Assembly (NCBI GenBank): GCA_028565635.1
Contig: JAOXYB010054378.1
Span: 1-11,322 of the forward strand
Reading direction: 5' to 3'
Source: Phoronis ovalis
Lineage: Eukaryota > Phoronida > Phoronidae
DNA: 11,322 nucleotides
Positions 1-8,596 of this stretch are shown piece by piece (positions within the stretch are counted from its first letter, which is position 1; each line of letters starts with the position of its first letter). Under the pieces are notes generated by a model. That model did not search any database, was not told the DNA's origin, and worked only from the letters and a program-made list of their open reading frames with translations. The position numbers were made by a program, and so were the translations under genes.

Positions 1-6
1 ATATAA

Positions 7-12
7 TTTATT
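7..12 (-). promoter_or_regulatory. AATAAA polyadenylation-signal match
   Basis: An exact AATAAA on the minus strand lies six bases after the TGA of the 42-residue frame. Such hexamers are frequent by chance in AT-rich DNA, and the cleavage region would fall outside the window. Confidence 0.2.
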
Positions 13-17
13 AAAAA

Positions 18-146
18 TCAGCTCGTGGTGGAAAGCGAATTGAAGTCGTTTCGTGTCCACACTTGCAAGTTAAGTCGCTTAAAGTGCATCAGGAAAAAGT
101 TAATCCACCTCCGGAAGAGGATTAATTTTTGCTTGAAGCAGTTCAT
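18..146 (-). CDS. Short open frame in a CpG-bearing patch, followed by AATAAA (possible terminal exon or repeat)
   Basis: From ATG at 144-146 to TGA at 18-20 the minus strand encodes 42 residues, starting MNCFKQKLILFRRW and ending SLSTTS. An AATAAA on the same strand at 7-12 follows the stop by a few bases. The patch contains several CpGs and is clearly richer in G+C than its surroundings. The opposite strand is also open from 7 to 183 without a start codon near its beginning. Two opposing open frames make a true exon doubtful. A young repeat or the end of a mobile element, cut by the window edge, is equally likely. No family recognised. Confidence 0.2.
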   Translation of the reverse strand: MNCFKQKLILFRRWINFFLMHFKRLNLQVWTRNDFNSLSTTS

Positions 147-1844
147 TTTAATGCTTTTGTTTATTATAGAGCACTCTAAGTGGTAAGTGTGGATGGGCCT
201 ACTTACTTTCTTCCTTTACCTCAGACCTTGTCCTACATGCATGCCTGCAATTTGCACTATACTAACTGCTGACATACATTACTTCAGAAAGACCTCTGGA
301 ATTAAAGTGCATACTTGTGGTCTTATAATCCTTTAAGATGATTAGAGAAATTGTGATTATATTCAGATAATTCCAGTAGCTTTATCACACACAGGTGAGA
401 CTCTACCACCTATTAAACCAGATTTATCTCTTTGCACATTAGCATAATGTTTAATCAATGAATTTATTTAACTAGGGTGCATTTTTAATTAAGAAAATAA
501 TCATACAATTTTTATGAATATTTTGTCATGTTTCTTATTTGCATTCCTAACCATGTTCAATAACACACAGTGGGATGACTTGCCTTTCGCTGGTCATTTT
601 GTATAGGAATAAAAGTCAATATGCACCTTACATGTACTTAATACCAACACAATATTTCCCTAAGCAATAGATATTGTAATTATTGATTTCAATAGAAATT
701 TACTCAGTCATACTTGAAATGCAATCTATATTCTTTGACAAATTATACAGGTAAACTGCAGAAGGTATACACGAATAATTAGCTGATGCTTAATTGTATT
801 GATAAAAGGAGTATTTAAACATATTCTTCCCGATGCTTCTCACATTCCAATACTGTAGTTACGTACCCAAAAAATGCATGGAAGATGCAAGTACTATTCT
901 CCTACTAGACCAGCATAAGAAACCAATTAAAGTTAAACCAAATGTGCATGCTCTATCAATATAGGTCAATATACCTGCAAATTATTCCTGCGAGACAATT
1001 ATTTTGAAAGAAAAATAATTGAATAGTTGGTTATTTTCTGGTTTAATCCATTTTTGAAAAGCAAGTCATTCCTTCCTCCAATCCCAAGAGAACTTCATTT
1101 TGGTGTCTTGCATATGTAGCTTTACTAATGTATCGTACTTCAGATATCCATGAATACTTACCTGAAGGAGTTTATAATGCAATGACTATATAATTATAGA
1201 TATCTGACTATAAATACAACATGTGCAGGACTGGAGTACATATGTATACACATAATCAATAGCCATTCTTACATATACTTTCTAACCAGGTCAAGTGAAA
1301 CATCTATTAATACAGATCAAGTTAGTTTGGTCTGTATGTAGGTACATTTGTGTAGTGTTCATGAATCATACCTGTGAAATTGCAAGAATTTATTGAGGGG
1401 AGGATTTTTTACAATTTCTGATGCCTTTTACTACTATCTGGTACATTTCTGAGCATAGTCTGAAGGTATTTAGCTTACAAATATAGATGCAAAAGTTAAA
1501 AGAATACAAGAGTTACATTATAAAAGAATAAAGGCATCTTTAAATGTATTTATTGTGATAAATAAGTAACACTGAAATTCTTTCATGGTCTAAAGTGGTC
1601 AAAAGAACCCAATAAAGCTCAAGTCTTCCTTTCAATTATCCTACTATAACATTTGCTGGAGTAACTTGCTTTTTTGGTGTACACATCTTTGTGGCAAAAT
1701 TACACGCTGTGACTTTGACGACATCTTAGAACTTTAAAATGTGCAACGGACTAAAACTTGGATATGATTTACATTAACAGCAACACTAAGTGAAAATTTA
1801 GCAACTTATCTTGGTCTTACAATGGAAGAATTAAACAGTCTGGT
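147..1844. other. AT-rich stretch without supported genes
   Basis: No open frame, repeat array or RNA gene is supported here. An isolated consensus donor on the minus strand (CTTCAG|GTAAGTATTC, GT at 1160-1161) and another at about 1366-1372 lack coding sequence before them. Consistent with intron or intergenic DNA. Confidence 0.5.
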
Positions 1845-1980
1845 CGCTTAAAAATGGGAATTTATCGGCTCCCGCCGACATATTTATTCTTGAATCAGAG
1901 TTTAATGTGAGATTTTTTTTTGGAGGGCAGAGCTGCTCCAAAACGGGAGACTCCAGTTCAAAACATGAGACTTGACAGGT
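1845..1980 (-). repeat. Probable dispersed repeat (MITE- or SINE-like) fragment with internal duplication
   Basis: Read on the minus strand, the segment has ACCTGTCAAGTCTCATG, then a second TCTCCCGTTTTGGAG. The motif (A/G)GTCTC(A/C)(T/C)GTTTTG thus appears twice, 20 bp apart (plus-strand CAAAAC at 1939 and 1959). The other end carries a small hairpin, TCGGC-TCCC-GCCGA (1865-1878). G+C and CpG are well above the flanks, with a run of nine T between the two parts. The TCTCxCG-type double motif reminds me of short interspersed elements common in marine invertebrate genomes, but I cannot name the family. Boundaries are approximate and no terminal repeats were found. Confidence 0.5.
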
Positions 1981-2539
1981 ATGGTTTATGAATGAATACT
2001 AGCAATGCAGTGATATCAAAAACTATATACCTCAATCTATGTTTACCCATTGTGTAAATTTTACCCATAAACCTGTTTTGGCTATACTTGGGACTTGGAA
2101 TGTATTCAAGTTGGCTAGAGATGTTGGGGTATTTTACAATAACCTTTCCATTTTTTCATATTTTCAGATCCATATCTATGTATACACTATATAATTACAG
2201 CATTTACTAACATTACAGAATTTCTGGAAAACACTGGGCAGTATTGCACATCTATGAATATACAAGTGATCTTTTTATTCAACCAGTGATGAGTAGTTTA
2301 TCAAGAGTAATTTAAATTCCTGCATTACAAGAAAGAAAACACAAATGTAGAAAAACTTCTGTTCAAAAAAAGATTAACTATTACATACTAAACTCACTGA
2401 TTAAACTGTCAAGTTTGGAAGTTTTCAACATGCAACAGATCAGAAGATGGAAGTTTGCCAAATTTTCAATGCATGGGAAAACTTAGTCTAATCAGCTTCG
2501 CTATTTTATAAATACCAAAATGTACGTTTAATATTTCAG
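1981..2539. other. AT-rich stretch without supported genes
   Basis: Nothing beyond AT-rich low-complexity sequence is visible between the dispersed-repeat fragment and the weak exon candidate at 2540. Confidence 0.5.
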
Positions 2540-2588
2540 GTACCTGGTGGTATTATGCAAAATGAAGTTTATTCTCGATTTTACAAGG
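2540..2588 (+). CDS. Weak candidate internal exon on the plus strand
   Basis: TTTAATATTTCAG precedes, and AAGG|GTAAAT follows, a 49-bp open segment that reads VPGGIMQNEVYSRFYK. Both splice sites are plausible, and the peptide has a sensible mix of residues. The xEVYxxF pattern is loosely like the start of an RFX-type winged helix, but that is a guess from very few residues. A second frame over the same bases is also open (2547-2738, from a GTG). No partner exon of matching strand was identified, so this may be chance. Confidence 0.2.
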
Positions 2589-3457
2589 GTAAATTGTATC
2601 ACTAGACCAGCAGAAATTTCTTCACGTCATTTTATAACACGACTTTCTTGTAAAAATCCCAAAAGCTTCAAACACAATCAAAAAGCTACAACTTTGCCTC
2701 TGTGCTATCTACTTTACACAAAAAATGATGTATGGTAACTTGTGTACATATAACTTTGGGCTGACATCTGGATGCTGGATAACATATAATAAAGCACTAG
2801 TAGGTATGTTTGTAGGAATGTCTTCTTTGTAAAAGTTATTATTATGTTAAACACGTTGAGCATTCAGAAATGTCTTTAGAAAAATAGCAACTTTTTGCAC
2901 AATATTACCTGTACATGAGCAACCACCTACCAAGGTAACACAGCAGTAAAGAAATATTACATTGGCAGAACAAAGATTTCCACACTTGCTTTTTTAATCT
3001 TGTTACTGAACCATGGCTCTGATATCCCCCTGATATTTATGTTAAAATTATTATAAACAACTATTAATGAAACAGCAGGTAAGTACATGTACGTCCAAAT
3101 CATGCTGGATGCTTAAATGATAATACCAGTTTCCTGTAATAATGTAAGTGCACATCAAGATAGTTGCATGAAATTTTAATTAAATTAAGCATGGATAAGC
3201 ATAAGTTCATGAAAACAACATGATTAAATGGCTAAAACAACTGACAGACATGAGTTATGCATAATTAAAGCCACATTAATGTGTCAGAATTTAGCACATT
3301 CTTGCAAAACCTTTACTAATAATCATAGCAAATATGTCCAATGTGCCTTCAGAAGATCTGATGTTAGCATTACCTTATTAAAAATAAAAAAATCTCACTG
3401 CTATCAACTTATGTTCTTATTAATCTAAATTTAGAGATACACATTTGCTCAGTCTGT
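2589..3457. other. AT-rich stretch without supported genes
   Basis: Open frames of 63 and 66 codons occur but have no protein-like composition. A textbook plus-strand donor (AAACAGCAG|GTAAGTAC, GT at 3079-3080) is present, but the only in-phase sequence before it is eleven codons without an acceptor. Confidence 0.5.
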
Positions 3458-3472
3458 AGGAGGAGGGGGGTG
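3458..3472 (+). repeat. Purine/G-rich tract upstream of the 32-bp array
   Basis: The tract AGGAGGAGGGGGGTG interrupts otherwise AT-rich DNA about 50 bp before the array. A pyrimidine tract ending in TTTTTTCAG (3501-3513) lies between them and would pass as a splice acceptor, but no coding frame follows. Confidence 0.5.
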
Positions 3473-3519
3473 TACTGACATTCAAAGTCACTATATAGGC
3501 CTCCTTTTTTCAGGTCTTG

Positions 3520-3800
3520 CATTTGCCACAGGGTATGTTGTTCAGAGTTTACAAAACTTTATCTACCACAGGTTGTACTTTACTTGCTGGACATTTGCCA
3601 CAGGGTATAGTTTTAAAAGCCATTCATTTAACACAGAATGTATTTTTTGGCGAACACATTTACTACAGATATGCAAAATTTAGGTTTGTAAATGTTCACT
3701 TATTCATCTATGACAGGCTATACAATTTACAAGTGAATTTACAATAGCACTTTTTCATTTACAACAGGTTATATTTTTGACAACCTTTATTTACCACAGG
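3520..3800 (+). repeat. Degenerate tandem array, unit about 32 bp, nine copies of a catttaccacagg-type core
   Basis: The core (C/T)ATTT(A/G)CCACAGG recurs with drift. The ACAG of each copy falls at 3528, 3568, 3600, 3633, 3665, 3713, 3744 (as ATAG), 3764 and 3796. Most spacings are 31-33 bp, with exceptions of 40, 48 and 20 that look like insertions or deletions. Sequence between cores is AT-rich and only loosely conserved (often TTATATTTTT or TGTACTTT). A 76-codon open frame at 3517-3747 runs across the array but starts at TTG and repeats HLPQG only because the DNA repeats. Unit length is not a multiple of three throughout, so this is best read as an old minisatellite and not a repeat protein. 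Confidence 0.7.
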
Positions 3801-3802
3801 TT

Positions 3803-3819
3803 CAGGGTTTTTTACCCTG
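3803..3819. repeat. Small inverted repeat, 6-bp arms
   Basis: CAGGGT at 3803-3808 and ACCCTG at 3814-3819 are exact complements around a TTTTT loop, directly after the last copy of the 32-bp array. Short enough to arise by chance; its position at the array edge is the only reason to list it. Confidence 0.4.
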
Positions 3820-3859
3820 TGCTACATACATTTTTCTTTCAACACTTTTGACAAGTACC

Positions 3860-3887
3860 CCCCCAGATTAAGACGAAATACTGGGGG
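3860..3887. repeat. GC-rich inverted repeat (hairpin), 7-bp arms
   Basis: CCCCCAG at 3860-3866 pairs exactly with CTGGGGG at 3881-3887 across a 14-base loop. The left arm belongs to a run of seven C. It is the most stable predicted stem near the array and its G+C is unlike the surroundings. Confidence 0.55.
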
Positions 3888-3907
3888 CTGTTGTCCAAGG
3901 TGTGTGG

Positions 3908-3921
3908 ATATTTCGAAATAT
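3908..3921. repeat. Perfect 14-bp palindrome
   Basis: ATATTTCGAAATAT equals its own reverse complement. It lies 20 bp after the GC-rich hairpin and could be the end of the same repeat element or a dimeric transcription-factor site; neither can be decided here. Confidence 0.45.
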
Positions 3922-4540
3922 TTAAGTACAGTATCCAGACACTTTCGTTCTAGAGTTAAACTGAAAATTCAAGTGTTACATGCTGCATAATTCAAGCATA
4001 CACTTGTAAAATAACCATTTTCAGCCTAGACAAGAGCCATGGGCTGTACATAATAGAATGATTCTGACCTCAATGACATGGGTGTCGAGTGATCAGGCCC
4101 TACATTACTGAACTATCTAGCAAAAGCTAGAGTCATCGAACAGCCACAAAAACGTGCATTTTCAATTCACTGGACCCAGATAGTACCTGATACCTCAACA
4201 GGTTTGAATCCTAAACATTTTATTTGTGAATTGCCTGAACTATGAATGTGTGATCTTATCAGACTTAAATGAGTCATGCAAAAGCTGAAAGGTGTCAACA
4301 ATGACAATCTCTAAAGTATATGCCATACTAGGTTCAATTAGAATGTCTAGTTACTCTAGTGGATCCTCAAACATTTTACCATGTTATTACATAGGTGGCA
4401 TTACGTACATCTTAGAAACAGGAAGCCATTGTCACATACATAATTTATTTTTGTAACAGTTACAACTCATCACTGATACCACAGGTGTGACATTTATAAA
4501 ACATATTTTATCAGGTACTACCCTAATCTAGTTTACTTGA
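3922..4540. other. AT-rich stretch without supported genes
   Basis: No frame of interest. AGGTGGCA at about 4394-4401 recalls the CTCF core, but the flanking bases fit poorly. Confidence 0.5.
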
Positions 4541-4593
4541 ACTGTTGGTAAATAAAAAGCTGGGTCACTGTTGGTAAAATAAAAAGCTGGGTC
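4541..4593 (+). repeat. Two-copy tandem duplication, 26/27-bp unit
   Basis: Copy one (4541-4566) begins ACTGTTGGTAAATAAAAAGC and copy two (4567-4593) repeats it with a single extra A in the A-run. Both end GCTGGGTC. The near identity indicates a recent duplication, probably by replication slippage. No coding frame depends on it. Confidence 0.8.
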
Positions 4594-4729
4594 ACATTAC
4601 AACCAGGAAGGGACATTTTTAAAGGAAGACTTGAACTGTCTAGGCAACATCTTGTAGTACCCATTAATTAGTAATTTCATGGGTATTTTCACTGTTTACT
4701 TAATACAATTGTTTACAATTTTATTAGTA

Positions 4730-4778
4730 ATTGTCAGTTATGACTAAATTATTTTTGGAGCATTTTGCAACTGACAAT
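4730..4778. repeat. Inverted repeat, 10-bp arms, 29-bp spacer
   Basis: ATTGTCAGTT at 4730-4739 and AACTGACAAT at 4769-4778 are exact reverse complements. A small foldback of this size could be a remnant of a MITE-like element, but no target-site duplication is evident. Confidence 0.4.
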
Positions 4779-6315
4779 GAAAATCTATATGTATGTGGTT
4801 ACATCTTGTAAAAAATAATGTTAAGACAGGTATATCAACAATAATTTTACCACATAACTGCTGATCACATAATGAAGGCAATTACTGAATAGCTGATCTT
4901 ATCCAATCACATTACCATTATAATATCTATAGTATAAATTACTAACTATTGATACTGTCCACCTCTGAGTTAACATTTCTTACTTATTTTGACATATGTG
5001 ATTAACAATGTTCCAATACATGACCTTTATGGTGTTTGGTCAGTGTGTCAAAGGGGCATATTCTAATACCCCTCTGACTGATAAGCTCTACATAAATATT
5101 CTTTAATGCATTGTCAACCTGCCCTTTATTTCAAGGATTGAACCCTAAATATATAATAAACTGATAGCACTTTGACACTCCCTTCTTAAATGACTTTGTT
5201 TATCATCTGCAAGCATTAGTAATCATACCACCAATTTGTTACACTGCACTGACATTCTTTCTGAACACAGTTTACTTGTGAGTGAACTAGCAACTGTATG
5301 TACACTAACATACCTGCCTACATTTTGTAATACACAAACCTTGTACATTTAGATAATATTTATCCAGGGTCAGAAATAACATTCCTATACAACCATGTTA
5401 TAATGGAAACTATCTATTACCTTTCATTGGCTATAATATGTCTTAACTTTAGAACCTCTAATAGATTAGTCTTGCAACTCCTTGTTTAAATATAAAATAA
5501 TTCTTTAAGTTTTAGCTTAATTAAAACAGACACCAGTACTTAGCACACTTAAATCAGCCTTTTCATGCCAGATATAAATCCAAGTGTCTTTTTTTAGTCG
5601 ACACTATAGACAGCTAGACAATTTGAAAATCGTTCACTTACCAACTTTTCTAGAACTTTTCCTCTTCACACGTAATGAAATAGTTCTTGATTTGATACAC
5701 TGCAACAGAAATAGACAGAATATACATAATATTATGAGAAGTAACAATTTCAAGTCTATTAATTTAAAGATATTTTACTGTTTAATACACCACCATACAA
5801 TAACTTTAGGGACCACAATCACTTTAAAATCTTAGCCAAAGTAGTGTAGGCAAACAGTGAGTGCTGCAAGATTGCATAACTAAATGAGTATATTGTTCCC
5901 ATTATTTTTACTTTATACTACAGTTACCTTTTTAATTTGAGCATGTGAGGATATAGCAACTACTACTTTCCCTTAACTTTGCCAACTAATCTCCAGCTAT
6001 ACCACTAATCTTATAACTGGACTGACCTAACAATCACAACTTATTTTTACCACAAGTCGAGTCTCTCATATGGTACATTCAGACACTTAGACTTGGGTCT
6101 GGTTCTAATATTCATTACATGTATTCTAATGTGGCCTGGTTCTAAAGTACATAGAAGATCATGTACACAGGAAATATGACACATTACAAACAGGTGGTGT
6201 ATTTGCAAACTCAAAATAATATACTGAAATAGTACAGGACACTGTTATCATAACACAAGCAATAAACAATATTAATTTAAATTTGATGATATTCAGCGTC
6301 ATTAGTCGTAGTTAC

Positions 6316-6335
6316 CTAATCAAAACAAGGCAAAT
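6316..6335 (-). CDS. Speculative 20-bp microexon downstream of the PDZ exon
   Basis: On the minus strand CATTCTTTTCCACAG is an excellent acceptor, and ATTAG|GTAACT a fair donor, with 20 bp between them. In phase 0, the phase left by the PDZ exon, the 20 bases read ICLVLI plus two bases. That resembles a hydrophobic PDZ last strand but leaves out the usual turn residues before it. Listed only because splice sites, strand and phase all agree. Confidence 0.12.
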
Positions 6336-6527
6336 CTGTGGAAAAGAATGCCTTCCTTAGTACTAAATAACTGGAGTCTGGAATGAACCATAAACTGTTA
6401 CTTGTCTTTTCCTTACCTAATGATTACCTGAGTCCCATCTAAAAGTTTTTAATCTGGACAATATGAAATAGATTCGGTCATTTCAAAATGACCAACTGCC
6501 AAAAGCTAGCTATAACAACGCTTAGAC

Positions 6528-6782
6528 CTATACACTGACTAAAATGTAACGCTCATGGCAAGCCGTGTTGCCTACATGTTGATTCAATTCTGAAGAGGGA
6601 ACCTCCCCACTGAGACCATGAACGATATAATGATAGGAAATAAAATCTGGTTTAAATGAAGTCTCAGAACAAATATTGTAAGAACGAAAGTAAATAACCA
6701 ACCTGCTATAATGATAATTATTATCATAAGATACTACCAGCGAGTAAAAAAAACAACTACAACCCCGATAACACGCTAAATA
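6528..6782 (-). other. GC-richer patch with an unidentified 84-codon open frame
   Basis: The minus strand is open from just after a TAA (6783-6785) to TAG (6528-6530). The second half is the more protein-like, for example VHGLSGEVPSSELNQHVGN at about 6581-6640. A GCAG at about 6703-6706 could act as an acceptor. No ATG starts the frame and no domain is recognised. It lies downstream of the PDZ exon on the same strand, so a later exon of that gene is possible, but the residues do not resemble the missing last strand of the PDZ fold. Confidence 0.15.
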
Positions 6783-7408
6783 TTACCAAATTATCACGGG
6801 TATTCACTTCTCAGTTATGCTAGCTATTCAATATGGCGATGGGGTCATACCGTAAAAATCAATTAACTACCATAAAAACAGCTATTTCAATTTCAGTTAA
6901 AAACACAATCAAATCACCTGTTTGATCATTTATAAATATTTTGTTGTATCTGATCAAATAATAAAACTGTTATGCAAATGAAAATATTAATGATTTATTT
7001 TATTTATAATATGCGCAAATATTTAATTGTGGTGGTACAGTAAGCCACTTATGTCAATATACAACATAAACAAGTCATCAATCTATGAGTATCCTCTGGA
7101 GGCTCTAATTCACGTAATTAACATATGTAAACAGGTACAAAAAGTAACGATATGAATTTGACGAACGTTAATTGCGAAGTTATGTAAAGGAGATATGAAT
7201 AGTTGGCATGTTTTCGTATAATTGATTCATCACTTAAAAGGGAAAAAACAAAATAAACGTATTCATCCCACTCTCTCTACTAGTTATAAAATAATTTTGA
7301 TTCTACGATGATCATACATCCTATAATGTATTTTTCTAAATTTGTAATATTTCCAAGGTTATTTTCCGACTTTCCTGTTTGTAAAACAAATAACCCAATC
7401 AAATAGCA
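6783..7408. other. Intron downstream of the PDZ exon
   Basis: AT-rich, with no recognisable continuation of the PDZ domain on the minus strand. An ATGGCGATGG on the plus strand at 6833 starts a 30-codon frame only. Confidence 0.55.
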
Positions 7409-7417
7409 TTCGCTTAC
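7409..7417 (-). promoter_or_regulatory. 5' splice site (donor) of the PDZ exon
   Basis: The minus strand reads CACAAG|GTAAGCGA, close to the AAG|GTAAGT consensus, with the GT at 7416-7417. The frame downstream loses any PDZ resemblance, which supports splicing here. The break falls at the end of helix alpha-2 in phase 0, so the next exon should begin with the turn and last strand of the PDZ fold. Confidence 0.8.
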
Positions 7418-7527
7418 CTTGTGTATGTGAGATATAATTTCTGCATGTGTTGCGTGTTCTAGACTCCTTCCGTTAACTTCTACAATTTCATCACCAACCT
7501 CTAAGTCGGCTCTGTCTGCAGGGGAAC
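7418..7527 (-). CDS. Internal coding exon encoding the C-terminal half of a PDZ domain (partial gene)
   Basis: The exon is 110 bp and encodes 36 complete residues after a split glycine codon. It starts in phase 1 (G|GT) and ends in phase 0 after CACAAG. The protein reads GSPADRADLEVGDEIVEVNG followed by RSLEHATHAEIISHIHK. This is the segment of a PDZ fold from the end of strand beta-3 (G-S-P-A-D) through beta-4 (VGDEIVEVNG) to helix alpha-2 (THAEIISHI). The histidine in the TH pair sits where class I PDZ domains keep the alpha-2 histidine that contacts a Ser/Thr in the ligand C-terminus. PDZ domains are scaffolds that bind C-terminal peptides of membrane and signalling proteins. The carboxylate-binding GLGF-type loop and the last strand are not here and must lie in other exons. 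Of the families I know, PDZ1 of harmonin (USH1C) resembles it well (VGDEIV, NG.S, TH.E), but the parent protein cannot be fixed from 37 residues. Splice sites at both ends are canonical. Confidence 0.85.
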
Positions 7528-7543
7528 CTTGAAAAAAAAAAAA
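7528..7543 (-). promoter_or_regulatory. 3' splice site (acceptor) of the PDZ exon
   Basis: On the minus strand a run of 12 T followed by CAAG sits directly before the first exonic base. The AG lies at 7528-7529. The unbroken T-run is a strong polypyrimidine tract. Reading through it in frame would give a run of phenylalanines upstream of GSPAD, which is how an intron looks and not a protein. Confidence 0.8.
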
Positions 7544-7589
7544 GTTAAATTCCATGCTCATTCGTAATAGGAATGTCCAGGTTAATGTC

Positions 7590-7603
7590 CTGCCACCTAG
7601 TGT
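7590..7603 (-). promoter_or_regulatory. CTCF-like motif, site 1
   Basis: The minus strand reads ACACTAGGTGGCAG. Compared with the bilaterian CTCF core CCASYAGRKGGCRS, 13 of 14 positions fit and only the first differs. CTCF is a zinc-finger architectural protein that marks loop anchors and insulators. The site lies about 60 bp upstream of the PDZ exon on its own strand, inside the intron. Binding is inferred from the motif alone. Confidence 0.4.
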
Positions 7604-8142
7604 CGATTCCTCATGTTACGGTGCGAGCGATCACATTTTGATAGAATCCCTTATTCACCGAGTATGTCCCCGGGAGTATATGTCACATGGCATTGATAGC
7701 AAGCAACTACTTTCTGTACAAATATTCATGCCTTTATGATATATGTTTATTTCGAACTTGATAGTTCATATACATTCAAAAAATAACTATTGACTAAAAG
7801 AACAATAAATATACAGTAAGTATACATACATATATACAAATCAAAAAGACCAATGGTCATGCAGAGTAATAAAATAATATACAATATACTTTACATAATA
7901 CATGGGTTTACATAATAATTTATATGTCTAGAAACAAACACCTATAACTAACTATAAAAAACGCATTGCAAGCATTTTGTTACATAGAAATGTATTACCG
8001 TATTATCAAGTTTAGTATAAAGAACAAAGAATATTCGTTTTGCCTATTACGTAAAAACACTTTATACAATCAGCATGAATCAGTCAAGACAGCCTCCGAC
8101 AACAAGTAACAGAAAATATTTTTTAATGCTCCGTCGCTGGTT

Positions 8143-8156
8143 CTGCCATCTAGCTC
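8143..8156 (-). promoter_or_regulatory. CTCF-like motif, site 2
   Basis: The minus strand reads GAGCTAGATGGCAG, matching 11 of 14 positions of the CTCF core, with all mismatches in the first three bases. It has the same orientation as the motif at 7590-7603 and lies about 550 bp away. A short minus-strand frame beginning ATGGCAGAACCAGC overlaps it but stops after eight codons, so it is not treated as a gene. Confidence 0.3.
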
Positions 8157-8570
8157 TATGTAGAAACTTTTACAATCAATACGACATTTTTAGATAATTT
8201 TCAGTGTTTGATAAAATTATTCAACTGATTTAAATTTTAATTATTAAGAAATAAACATGTTCATGACTATAGGAAGTGTATTTCTGCGGATACACCATTT
8301 ATGAAAATATGTTCATTTTCTTATATGGCATCCCACACTTCTGATATCTGTTGAATATACTGAATACAGTCAATATTATGGACATTGCGTTCATTATAGT
8401 GTTTACATTGTAGTTTGTAAGTGTTTATCAATAACTTGAACAAAGCACGACATTTCCAATAATAACGAATGTATAGCAGAAATAACAAGAATGTATGATT
8501 TGTTCTTATAACGACAGTTAATTAAGAGAAATAAAACGTCTTCTATATGCATGGAATTGATAACTTTAAA

Positions 8571-8596
8571 TTGCTATATATGGTCCTATATAGCAA
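8571..8596. repeat. Inverted repeat, 10-bp arms, 6-base loop
   Basis: TTGCTATATA at 8571-8580 pairs perfectly with TATATAGCAA at 8587-8596 around TGGTCC. It is a compact hairpin in AT-rich intronic DNA. The flanks do not continue the pairing. Confidence 0.5.

Larger units (their letters stand above)
4594..6527. other. AT-rich, intron-like stretch
   Basis: Apart from the inverted repeat at 4730-4778 and the microexon guess at 6316-6335, I see nothing. The 83-codon frame at 5584-5835 starts at GTG and encodes an isoleucine-, asparagine- and histidine-rich string typical of translated AT-rich DNA. Confidence 0.5.

Noticed and set aside
1155-1165. Consensus minus-strand splice donor CAG|GTAAGTATT
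   Set aside because: The bases before it are open for only a few codons from any acceptor, so it would need a 24-bp microexon with no supporting context.
3517-3747. 76-codon frame with repeated HLPQG
   Set aside because: It starts at TTG, follows the degenerate 32-bp DNA repeat, and the repeat does not hold a constant reading phase.
3520-3800. CRISPR array
   Set aside because: The repeat core is short and drifting, spacing is irregular, there are no conserved long repeats with unique spacers, no cas genes are present, and the window is eukaryotic.
6833-6925. ATGGCGATGG start-like or YY1-like site on the plus strand
   Set aside because: The frame is only 30 codons, no good donor follows it, and the YY1 resemblance covers too few bases.
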